Shown: positions 1-5,855 of the stretch, in pieces | Numbering within the stretch: the first letter of the stretch is position 1 | How the letters are laid out: the number at the start of each line of letters is the position of its first letter | DNA from: Porticoccus sp. | GTDB lineage: Bacteria > Pseudomonadota > Gammaproteobacteria > Pseudomonadales > Porticoccaceae | DNA length: 5,984 nucleotides | Reading direction: 5' to 3' | NCBI GenBank assembly: GCA_023263825.1 | Contig: JALQUJ010000041.1 | Span: 1 to 5,984 of the forward strand | Program-made: the position numbers and the translations under genes | The notes under the pieces: model-generated | Seen by the model: the letters and a program-made list of their open reading frames with translations, nothing else | What the model was told of the DNA's origin: nothing | Database searches by the model: none

Positions 1-41
1 GCATCAAAATATTGAGTCGCTTTTCGGAACAAGTTACGCAT
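1..41 (-). CDS. Possible 5' end of a divergent gene, perhaps a SAM-dependent methyltransferase (partial)
   Basis: An ATG at 41 on the minus strand, directly after an in-frame TAA, opens a frame that stays open to the left edge. It reads MRNLFRKATQYFD and then leaves the window. A GTTGGG stretch lies a few bases upstream and is only a weak ribosome site. Thirteen codons cannot identify a protein. The suggestion of a methyltransferase rests only on gene order: in E. coli and many relatives a small class I methyltransferase gene (yafS type) is divergent from gloB. The peptide looks plausible as a basic, amphipathic N-terminus, but chance is a real alternative. Confidence 0.35.
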   Translation of the reverse strand, partial: MRNLFRKATQYFD

Positions 42-145
42 TTACGCCCAACACCATCAAATTAAATAAGAGCACAAAGAAGAACTTATACTACACCAGC
101 CGAGTGGTTTATTATAAAGGTATACATTCAACACTACCGATATCC

Positions 146-916
146 ATGATGCCTATTATTGTTCACACCATTCCAGCCTTTACTGATAACTATATATGGC
201 TTTTTCACCAACAGGGAAGCAGCGATGCCTATGTCGTTGATCCCGGTGATGCTCACCCCGTACTAGAAGCACTTGAGGGATTGGGTTTAACCTTAAAAGG
301 CATCTTGATCACCCACCACCACAATGATCATGTGGGTGGCATTGAACAATTACTCACCCAATATACAGTCCCTGTATATGGACCTAAGGGAATTACCCAG
401 GCAACTGAAATAGTCATCGATGGCGATAAATTGGATATTGCGGGAACCGAGTTTAACGTTATCGAAATCCCAGGCCATACACTGGACCATATCGCCTATT
501 ATGCAGCCAATGAGCCGTTAGTCTTTTTGGGTGACACTATATTCGCTAACGGCTGTGGCCGTCTATTTGAAGGTAGCCCTGAACAGATGTGGCAATCCCT
601 TTCTCGGCTCTCGTCTCTTCCACCAGAAACTAAATTGTACTGCGCCCATGAATACACAGAAGCCAACACCCGTTTTGCTTTAGCCGTTGAGCCCTATAAC
701 AGTGACTTACAACAACGGGCTCAGGACATAGCCAAAACCCGTGCTGAAAATAAGCCAACCATTCCCTCAACATTAGCGATGGAATTAGCCACAAACCCTT
801 TTATGCGCTCAAATCAGGAATCAATCAAAGAAGCCGCTGAAAAATATGGCCAATGTAAAGCATCGTCTGAGGTAGAAACATTTGCGTTAATCCGCCAATG
901 GAAAGACAGCTTTTAG
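146..916 (+). CDS. gloB: Hydroxyacylglutathione hydrolase (glyoxalase II)
   Basis: Cytosolic metallo-beta-lactamase-fold hydrolase that converts S-D-lactoylglutathione to D-lactate and glutathione, the second step of methylglyoxal detoxification. Numbering from the ATG at 146 (256 residues, close to the usual 250-258), the binuclear metal site is complete: THHHNDH with ligands H57, H59, D61 and H62, then H111 in PGHT, the bridging D130 in LGDT, and H168 in CAHEYT. NPFMR and the C-terminal RQWKD stretch match the glutathione-binding C-terminal domain of the family. The frame is open back to a GTG at 104, but the two adjacent ATGs (146, 149) fit the family start (short leader, then the IPAFTDNYIW motif). 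Neither start has a good Shine-Dalgarno. mltD follows 194 bases downstream, as in many gammaproteobacteria. Identification is secure; only the exact start is uncertain. Confidence 0.96.
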   Translation: MMPIIVHTIPAFTDNYIWLFHQQGSSDAYVVDPGDAHPVLEALEGLGLTLKGILITHHHNDHVGGIEQLLTQYTVPVYGPKGITQATEIVIDGDKLDIAGTEFNVIEIPGHTLDHIAYYAANEPLVFLGDTIFANGCGRLFEGSPEQMWQSLSRLSSLPPETKLYCAHEYTEANTRFALAVEPYNSDLQQRAQDIAKTRAENKPTIPSTLAMELATNPFMRSNQESIKEAAEKYGQCKASSEVETFALIRQWKDSF

Positions 917-1019
917 GGATGCACACTAGACGCCCTTCACATTAATCGGGCCTCCCCCAACCCATTGGGCAAAAACTGTTCACTTCATCACATCAAACCT
1001 TTTTATTCCCTGTCATAAA

Positions 1020-1048
1020 TTGATCACGGAAGAGCTGGCCAGTATAAT
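1020..1048 (+). promoter_or_regulatory. Sigma-70-type promoter for mltD
   Basis: TTGATC (1020-1025) and a perfect TATAAT (1043-1048) are separated by exactly 17 bases. The -35 box matches four of six consensus positions. Transcription would start near 1055, leaving a leader of about 55-70 bases before mltD. An 8-base palindrome, CTGGCCAG (1035-1042), abuts the -10 box, and TGATCA (1021-1026) overlaps the -35; either could be a protein site or chance. The promoter implies that mltD need not depend on transcription from gloB. Confidence 0.6.
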
Positions 1049-1125
1049 TCTGCACTGGTAATACAGTCAGAAATATACCCAGGCTAAGCCTTAAAATTCA
1101 TATTCATAAAGTGTTAACAACCACG

Positions 1126-2766
1126 ATGCCGATAACAAGTATAAGAACAAGCCGAAAAACAACAGCAACTGCCATCAAAATCATTATTGCACTTGGGCTA
1201 ACACTTATTTACGGATGTAGCAGCCAATCATCAAAACAACCTCAAACGACACCCAATCAACACAAAAATACTGCTCAACACGCATCAATTGGAAACGATG
1301 TAACTCTACAACAACACTCTATCAGTACGAGCAAAGACGACACCCAGCAAAAAGTAAAATCGTTAAAAACTAAAAAGCGCATTGCAGCTAAAAAACCAGA
1401 TTCAGCAACTAATCCAATAAAAAGTACTGAAACATCAGACCTATGGCCACGGCTACGAAACGGCCTTCAGCTGGGCCAACACTACAATAATCCCGGCATA
1501 GAAAAACAAGTTACCTGGTACAAAAACAGCCAAAGCTATATTGACCGTGTGATCTCACGTGGACAGCCTTTCCTTCACCATATTATTGGTGAATTGGAAG
1601 CCAATGATATGCCGCTGGAATTAGCATTACTGCCAGCGGTAGAAAGCGCCTTTGACCCACTTGCCTACTCCCACAGCCATGCCTCTGGCCTATGGCAATT
1701 TATTCCCGGCACAAGTAAGCGCTTTGGCCTGCAAAGAGATTGGTGGTATGACGGTCGCAGAGACCCTGTCGCTTCAACAGAAGCTGCCATAAAATACCTT
1801 AAATACCTCAACAAGTTTTTTGATGGCGACTGGCTGTTAGCTCTTGCCGCTTATAACTCAGGCGAAGGTAACGTAAGACGAGCCATTAAGAAAAATAAGA
1901 AAGTAGGCAAGCCTACGGATTTTTGGTCACTTAAACTACCCCGCGAAACCCGTGCTTATGTGCCTCAGCTGTTAGCCATATCACGTATTATTGCCAATCC
2001 AGAAAAGCATGGCATTACCCTTCCAGACGTTGCAGACAAGCCCTACTTTACGAAAGTGGCTGTTTCCGAGCAGATAGACCTGTCTAAAGCCGCAGGTATG
2101 GCTGGCATAAAAACCAAGGAGCTACATAAACTGAATGCAGGTTACAACCGCTGGGTCACGCATCCAGAGGGCCCACAGCATATTTTTCTGCCCATTCACA
2201 CGGTGAGTAAATTCCAGAAAACCCTGGCCAGCACCCCGCGCAATCAATGGACACCCATCAAACAGTACAAGGTGAAATCAGGTGACTCCCTGTCGACCAT
2301 TGCCCAACGATACCAAGTACCGGTCAATCACTTACGTAAAACTAATGGTTTAAGAAGTGACTTCCTGCGTATCGGTCAGAAACTGAAAATTCCAGGTACC
2401 GGCTTTGACAGCCCACTTATGGGAGCGATGGGTATCTATACGGTTAAGCCTGGTGACTCTTTGTGGAAGATCGCAAAAAACAAAAAAGTGAGTGTAAGAA
2501 ACATTGCTAAATGGAACAATCTGGATGTGACGTCGCCGCTAAAACTGGGCCAAAAACTAAAAGTACAGGCTAATGGTAACGCTACATCCTACGCCAGTCT
2601 TAAAAAGCTGAGATACAAAGTACGCCGGGGCGATTCCCTCTACCGTATTGCCAGCAAGTTTGATATTAAAATTAATGACATCCTGGCCTGGAACAAACTT
2701 AACCCTAAAAAATATCTTAAGCCTGGTCAGCGCCTGACATTGTTTGTGGATGTGCTGGATATTTAG
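1126..2766 (+). CDS. mltD: Membrane-bound lytic murein transglycosylase D, lipoprotein with three LysM repeats
   Basis: Cleaves the beta-1,4 bond between MurNAc and GlcNAc in peptidoglycan, leaving 1,6-anhydroMurNAc; acts in the periplasm, probably anchored in the outer membrane. From the ATG at 1126 (546 residues) there is a basic n-region, a hydrophobic IIIALGLTLIYGC stretch and a lipobox cysteine at residue 31. Residues 32-105 are a Ser/Thr/Gln/Lys-rich linker. The SLT domain follows, with catalytic Glu173 in PAVESAFDP, GLWQFIPG (188-195), AAYNSGEGNV (241-250) and ETRAYVPQ (274-281). Three LysM glycan-binding repeats lie at about 381-422, 438-480 and 497-540, each with the YxVxxGDSL signature. 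It is longer than E. coli MltD (about 450 residues), through the linker and the third LysM. A GTG at 1111 is an alternative start adding five residues; neither start has a clear ribosome site. Identification is secure. Confidence 0.95.
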   Translation: MPITSIRTSRKTTATAIKIIIALGLTLIYGCSSQSSKQPQTTPNQHKNTAQHASIGNDVTLQQHSISTSKDDTQQKVKSLKTKKRIAAKKPDSATNPIKSTETSDLWPRLRNGLQLGQHYNNPGIEKQVTWYKNSQSYIDRVISRGQPFLHHIIGELEANDMPLELALLPAVESAFDPLAYSHSHASGLWQFIPGTSKRFGLQRDWWYDGRRDPVASTEAAIKYLKYLNKFFDGDWLLALAAYNSGEGNVRRAIKKNKKVGKPTDFWSLKLPRETRAYVPQLLAISRIIANPEKHGITLPDVADKPYFTKVAVSEQIDLSKAAGMAGIKTKELHKLNAGYNRWVTHPEGPQHIFLPIHTVSKFQKTLASTPRNQWTPIKQYKVKSGDSLSTIAQRYQVPVNHLRKTNGLRSDFLRIGQKLKIPGTGFDSPLMGAMGIYTVKPGDSLWKIAKNKKVSVRNIAKWNNLDVTSPLKLGQKLKVQANGNATSYASLKKLRYKVRRGDSLYRIASKFDIKINDILAWNKLNPKKYLKPGQRLTLFVDVLDI

Positions 2767-2988
2767 GAACGGCTAGATAGATCCGTAGTTTTTCTTTCGC
2801 TCCAAAATAAGTGCGCCCCTTTTCTTTATACCAATCTCCTTTTTCAGAAGCCATAGGCTTTATAATATTGTTGAAATCCCACTAACTTATTGATTTTTAT
2901 ATTCAATGGGCCAAAGGGTTTGTCTTTAAACACAGGAAGTGACTTGTTTTGTCACCAATAGAAACCCAATCAAAACACACCAAGGCTC

Positions 2989-3019
2989 TTATTATTAAAG
3001 GCTTTCAGCCAAATAATAA
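2989..3019. repeat. Two-tier inverted repeat (hairpin or cruciform)
   Basis: An outer perfect 8-bp arm pair, TTATTATT (2989-2996) and AATAATAA (3012-3019), encloses an inner GGCT-TTC-AGCC hairpin (3000-3010). Only a 3-by-1 internal loop separates the two tiers, giving 12 paired positions in 31 bases. There is no T-tract after it on the + strand, so it does not look like a simple terminator. It lies about 80 bases upstream of the dioxygenase-family gene, just ahead of the extended -10 candidate. Confidence 0.5.
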
Positions 3020-3034
3020 CTTTGCGTGCTTCCG

Positions 3035-3043
3035 TGTTATAAG
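3035..3043 (+). promoter_or_regulatory. Candidate extended -10 promoter element
   Basis: TGTTATAAG matches the extended -10 pattern TGnTATAAT at all but the last base. No -35 box is recognisable at a 16-18 base distance; the AT-rich arm of the upstream hairpin occupies that place. If used, transcription would start near 3050, leaving a leader of just under 50 bases for the gene at 3097. This is a weak call in an AT-rich region. Confidence 0.3.
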
Positions 3044-3045
3044 GC

Positions 3046-3073
3046 CTTAGGCTTTTGAATAAGCTCTTAGGCT
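3046..3073. repeat. Direct repeat CTTAGGCT, two copies 20 bases apart
   Basis: CTTAGGCT occurs at 3046-3053 and again at 3066-3073, a start-to-start distance of exactly 20 bases, close to two turns of B-DNA. The second copy ends 23 bases before the ATG of the dioxygenase-family gene. The first overlaps the palindrome AAGGCCTT (3041-3048). The spacing fits a same-face binding site for a repressor or activator, but no regulator gene is visible in the window. Confidence 0.35.
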
Positions 3074-3096
3074 AACCAAGAAGTAGAGAAAATGCT

Positions 3097-3453
3097 ATGG
3101 CAGAAATAAAGAGGCCGGTCAATTTGTATAAGGCTTACCACGCACATGTTTATTTTGATAAGGAATCTAGACTGGCGGCGAAGAAGCTTTGCCAGGAGGC
3201 AGGAGAAAAATTTGGTTTAAAGGTAGGTCGCTTTCACGAGAAGTTAGTTGGGCCTCATCCTTGCTGGAGTTGCCAAATTACGTTCGGCAAAAAAAATTTT
3301 GAAAGTTTTATACCTTGGCTAGAAGTGCAAAGGAAAAATTTAACTATTTTAGTCCATGCTCTAACCGGTAACGATTTGCAAGACCATACGGAGTTTGTTT
3401 ATTGGTTAGGCCAGCCAGTAGAGTTGAACTTGAGTATGTTTAATAAAGCCTAG
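3097..3453 (+). CDS. DOPA 4,5-dioxygenase family protein (small extradiol dioxygenase)
   Basis: A 118-residue cytosolic protein without signal peptide or membrane segment. The order YHAHVYF (14-20), VGRFHEKLVGPHPCW (43-57), FIPWL (71-75), ILVHALTG (84-91), DHT (96-98) and WLG (103-105) matches the small DOPA dioxygenase family (Pfam DOPA_dioxygen), which includes fungal DodA and short bacterial proteins. Candidate metal-binding histidines are H15, H17, H47, H54, H87 and H97. Characterised members perform extradiol ring opening of catechols such as L-DOPA, but the substrate of this type of bacterial protein is not clear, so no symbol is given. The ATG at 3097 follows AGAG at 3085-3088 with an 8-base spacing, a modest ribosome site. 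The gene stands alone, convergent with nqrM, with no catechol pathway gene visible. Family membership is quite sure; the reaction is inferred. Confidence 0.85.
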   Translation: MAEIKRPVNLYKAYHAHVYFDKESRLAAKKLCQEAGEKFGLKVGRFHEKLVGPHPCWSCQITFGKKNFESFIPWLEVQRKNLTILVHALTGNDLQDHTEFVYWLGQPVELNLSMFNKA

Positions 3454-3552
3454 CAAGGTTAGCAAACGGATTGTCTCTAAAGCACAATGCCTACCGCTTC
3501 TAACGGCGTTAATATAAATAGAAAATAACCAATTGATTAAATTCAGCTTAAA

Positions 3553-3795
3553 TCACTTAGCCTTTGCCGCATCATAAGCTAAATCATTCAATGTGCTTTT
3601 AGCATCGCCCTGACTGATTTCATCACACTTATTGGGGTCATCACCACAGAGGTCACACACATAGTCTGTCTCGCCCAGAGCAGCCCCAACGCCACCACAT
3701 GAGCCTTTAAGGGGCTTTTTACCCATAATGACACCAATGGCCATACCTACCATGATCAGCGCTAAAACAACGAATGCGAGGGTTAATTCCAACAC
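3553..3795 (-). CDS. nqrM: Na+-translocating NADH:quinone reductase maturation protein NqrM
   Basis: An 80-residue inner-membrane protein, formerly a DUF539 family member, required to assemble an active Na+-NQR. The family is thought to supply iron for the cysteine-bound centre between NqrD and NqrE. Residues 2-24 form one transmembrane helix, followed by GKKPLKGSCGG with conserved C33, then C47 and C50 (CDLC) and C57 as further candidate iron ligands. The C-terminus is hydrophilic and unremarkable. It starts with GTG only two bases after the apbE stop, so translation is probably coupled. A family role downstream of nqrF and apbE is typical, so sequence and context agree. No convincing terminator is seen after the stop, towards 3454. 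Confidence 0.93.
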   Translation of the reverse strand: MLELTLAFVVLALIMVGMAIGVIMGKKPLKGSCGGVGAALGETDYVCDLCGDDPNKCDEISQGDAKSTLNDLAYDAAKAK

Positions 3796-3797
3796 GT

Positions 3798-4856
3798 TTA
3801 GTCTCCAGAAAGGTATTGAGCAAATGCTTTTGAGTATTGCACTTTAAAACCATCTGCTTCTTTAACAAGTATATACACAGGAATATTATATTTCTCTGCC
3901 AACATTAAACTATCTTCAGGGCCCATGACCATCATTGCCGTTGCCAAGGCATCGGCTTTTACCGCTGTTTCTTCGATAACAGTGACGGAGGCCAATTCGT
4001 GATCTACTGGATATCCAATTCTTGGATCAATGGTATGTGAATAGTGTTTACCATTTTTTTCAAAATAATTACGGTAATCCCCAGAAGTTGCCACAGCCAC
4101 ATCTTGCAAGGCGATGACCTGCTGCACATCACCCTGAACCAATGATGGTCTTTCAATGGCGATTCGCCATAAATCTCCATTTGGTTTATAACCCCCTGCC
4201 CTTAACTCTCCACCCACTTCTACTAAGTAATGTTGTATACCTGATGATTCCAACAAATCAGCCACAGCATCGACAGCATAACCTTTAGCGATAGCTGAAA
4301 AATCGAGTTTTATATCCTGCTCTCTTTGAGCCTTTTTCGCCGCCTTATTCAGCACTAAATGATTCAATCCTATGACTGATAGAGCCTGCTGAATTTGTTC
4401 AGATTGAGGAATAACATTGTTTGACTCATTTGGCCCAAACCCCCACAAATTAACTAATGGCGCTACCGTTGGATCGAAAGCACCATCTGTTAAACCGTAA
4501 ACTTCCTGGGCAATGCTCATGACGACCTGCATATCCTCTGATATGGCTTGAGGCTGCCCTGTTTTAGCTTGATTAAATTGCATTAATTCAGAGGTTTCAA
4601 TATAGGTGGAGAAAGTCTGATTCAAAGATGACAAACGATTTTCTATTTGCTCGCCCAGATTTTCAGTAGGCACATCATCATTGGTAATGATTTTTACCTG
4701 ATAACTGGTACCCATTGTCATACCACTGAAAACAAGCTGTTCCGGCTTTTCAGAGCATCCACCGATAGCTCCAACAGCTAAAAACAACAGGGCACAGAGA
4801 AACAAAAACGAGGCCCTAGGCCCCGTTTTTATTATTTTTATAGGTTTTATCCTCAT
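3798..4856 (-). CDS. apbE: FAD:protein FMN transferase (flavin transferase lipoprotein)
   Basis: Transfers FMN from FAD to a Thr or Ser of target proteins, here most likely NqrB and NqrC of the sodium pump, on the periplasmic side. Numbered from the ATG at 4856 (352 residues), a basic n-region is followed by a hydrophobic stretch and the lipobox AIGGC with C34. Family motifs in order: MGTSY (48-52), GAFDPTVAPLVNLWGFG (125-141), LDFSAIAKGYAVDA (184-197, flavin site), EVGGELRAGG (213-222), SGDYRNYF (258-265), HTIDPRIG (274-281), and D302/T306 in ADALATA, the expected Mg2+ ligands. All key residues are present. The nqrF stop lies 18 bases before the TTG at 4865, an alternative start adding three residues; neither start has a strong ribosome site. 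A terminator-like hairpin sits in codons 9-18. Identification is secure. Confidence 0.95.
   Translation of the reverse strand: MRIKPIKIIKTGPRASFLFLCALLFLAVGAIGGCSEKPEQLVFSGMTMGTSYQVKIITNDDVPTENLGEQIENRLSSLNQTFSTYIETSELMQFNQAKTGQPQAISEDMQVVMSIAQEVYGLTDGAFDPTVAPLVNLWGFGPNESNNVIPQSEQIQQALSVIGLNHLVLNKAAKKAQREQDIKLDFSAIAKGYAVDAVADLLESSGIQHYLVEVGGELRAGGYKPNGDLWRIAIERPSLVQGDVQQVIALQDVAVATSGDYRNYFEKNGKHYSHTIDPRIGYPVDHELASVTVIEETAVKADALATAMMVMGPEDSLMLAEKYNIPVYILVKEADGFKVQYSKAFAQYLSGD
3803..3807 (-). promoter_or_regulatory. Ribosome binding site that supports the GTG start of nqrM
   Basis: The minus strand reads TGGAG, then seven bases, then the GTG start. The site lies inside the last codons of apbE. 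It is the clearest Shine-Dalgarno in the window and justifies the GTG at 3795 in the absence of a suitable ATG. Confidence 0.7.
4800..4830 (-). terminator. Intrinsic-terminator-like hairpin inside the apbE signal-peptide codons
   Basis: Read in the apbE direction, an arm AAAAACGGGGCC (4830-4819) pairs with GGCCTCGTTTTT (4815-4804) around a three-base TAG loop. All twelve positions pair in the sense RNA if one G-U wobble is counted; on the opposite strand that position is an A-C mismatch. The stem is followed by G and TTT, so the full canonical layout is present: A-tract, GC-rich stem, T-tract. It occupies nucleotides 27-53 of the coding sequence from the ATG at 4856, about 54 bases past the nqrF stop. 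It could act as a partial terminator or attenuator between nqrF and apbE-nqrM. The structure is seen directly; the activity is inferred. Confidence 0.6.
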
Positions 4857-4883
4857 TAACCGCAACTAATTAGCCACTGCTTA

Positions 4884-5855
4884 TTAACCGCCAAAGTCAT
4901 CGAGGAAGATATTGTCCCTTTCAACTCCGAGATCAACTAGCATTTTGATCACGGCAGCGTTCATCATGGGAGGCCCACACATGTAGTACTCGCAATCTTC
5001 AGGCGCTGGATGATCCTTCAAATAGTTATCAAACAGTACCTGGTGAATAAAGCCCTCTAATCCTTCCCAGTTATCTTCTGGTTGAGGATCGGACAAAGCT
5101 AGATGCCAATCGAAGTTTTCGTTCTCTGCGGCCAGTTCATCGTATTCGTCGTTATAGAAACATTCACGAAGTGAGCGAGCACCGTACCAGAATGAGATCT
5201 TGCGAGTACTCTTAAGGCGACGTAACTGGTCAAAAATATGTGAACGCATGGGGGCCATACCAGCACCACCACCAACAAACACCATTTCGTTATCAGTATC
5301 TTTGGCAAAGAATTCACCAAATGGCCCGTATACTTTTACCTTGTCACCAGGCTTCAGGTTAAATACCCATGAAGACATGATGCCCGGGGGGATCCCGTGG
5401 GAACCTGGAGGCGGCGTAGCACAACGAATGTTGAATTTAACAACACCCCGCTCTTCCGGGTAGTTAGCCATGGAATAGGCGCGAATCACATCCTCTGTGA
5501 CGATAGACTCGTGCTCAAAGAAACCAAAGCGCTCCCAGTCAGCACGATATTCTTCTTCAATATCGAAGTCACTGTATTTCACATGGTGAGGAGGACATTC
5601 CAGCTGAACATAACCACCTGCGCGGAAGTCCACGTTTTCACCTTCAGGCAACTTAAGTGTTAGCTCTTTAATAAAGGTGGCCACATTGGGGTTAGACTCA
5701 ACAGTACATTCCCATTGCTTAACACCAAACACATCTTCAGGCACTTCAACCTTCATATCCTGTTTAACGGGTGTCTGACAGGAAAGACGCCAGCCTTCTT
5801 TCGCTTCACGTTTGGTGAAGTGGGATTCTTCCGTTGGCAACATAGAGCCGCCACT
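4884..5855 (-). CDS. nqrF: Na+-translocating NADH:quinone reductase subunit F, 5' end missing
   Basis: NADH-oxidising subunit of Na+-NQR: takes two electrons from NADH onto FAD and passes them through a 2Fe-2S cluster to the pump. About 323 residues of the roughly 408 expected are recognisable, from SGGSMLPTEE to the typical C-terminus DDFGG. Visible are the last 2Fe-2S cysteine in RLSCQ, the FAD motif RAYSMANYP, the NADH-site glycine motif GGGAGMAPMRSH, WYGARS, and YMCGPPMM. The N-terminal membrane helix and the other three 2Fe-2S cysteines (the CGGGGxCGxC region) are absent. At about 5853-5855 the family sequence stops abruptly. The frame happens to stay open through GC-rich, unrelated sequence to the right edge, with a GTG at 5957, but that part is not NqrF. 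apbE follows after 18 bases or fewer. Confidence 0.93.
   Translation of the reverse strand, partial: SGGSMLPTEESHFTKREAKEGWRLSCQTPVKQDMKVEVPEDVFGVKQWECTVESNPNVATFIKELTLKLPEGENVDFRAGGYVQLECPPHHVKYSDFDIEEEYRADWERFGFFEHESIVTEDVIRAYSMANYPEERGVVKFNIRCATPPPGSHGIPPGIMSSWVFNLKPGDKVKVYGPFGEFFAKDTDNEMVFVGGGAGMAPMRSHIFDQLRRLKSTRKISFWYGARSLRECFYNDEYDELAAENENFDWHLALSDPQPEDNWEGLEGFIHQVLFDNYLKDHPAPEDCEYYMCGPPMMNAAVIKMLVDLGVERDNIFLDDFGG

Larger units (their letters stand above)
2767..3096. other. AT-rich intergenic region with several inverted repeats
   Basis: No convincing coding frame on either strand. After the mltD stop there is a weak 4-bp stem (ACGG/CCGT, 2769-2786) followed by AGTTTTTCTTT, a poor terminator candidate. 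Further along are AAGCC-ATA-GGCTT (2848-2860), directly followed by TATAAT, and GTGAC-7-GTCAC (2939-2955). The larger hairpin (2989-3019) and the repeat pair (3046-3073) are listed separately. The concentration of small dyads suggests regulatory or structural DNA, but AT-rich spacers also give such matches by chance. Confidence 0.5.

Noticed and set aside
104..145. Upstream GTG start for gloB, adding 14 residues
   Set aside because: The added residues have no family counterpart. GloB proteins normally begin a few residues before IPAFxDNYIW, and the ATG pair at 146/149 fits this.
956..969. CCCAA-CCCA-TTGGG hairpin after gloB as a terminator
   Set aside because: The stem has only 5 pairs and is followed by CAAAAAC, with no T-tract on the + strand.
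2861..2866. TATAAT after the AAGCC-ATA-GGCTT dyad as a promoter -10 box
   Set aside because: No -35 box is found at 16-18 bases, and it lies more than 200 bases from the next gene in an AT-rich spacer.
3501..3511. TAACGGCGTTA palindrome between the convergent genes as a bidirectional terminator
   Set aside because: It has a single-base centre and so cannot fold into a proper hairpin with this stem, and no adjacent T-tract is present on either side.
5099..5663. Open frames on both strands overlapping nqrF
   Set aside because: They lie inside well-conserved NqrF coding sequence in other frames, have no recognisable motifs and no ribosome sites.
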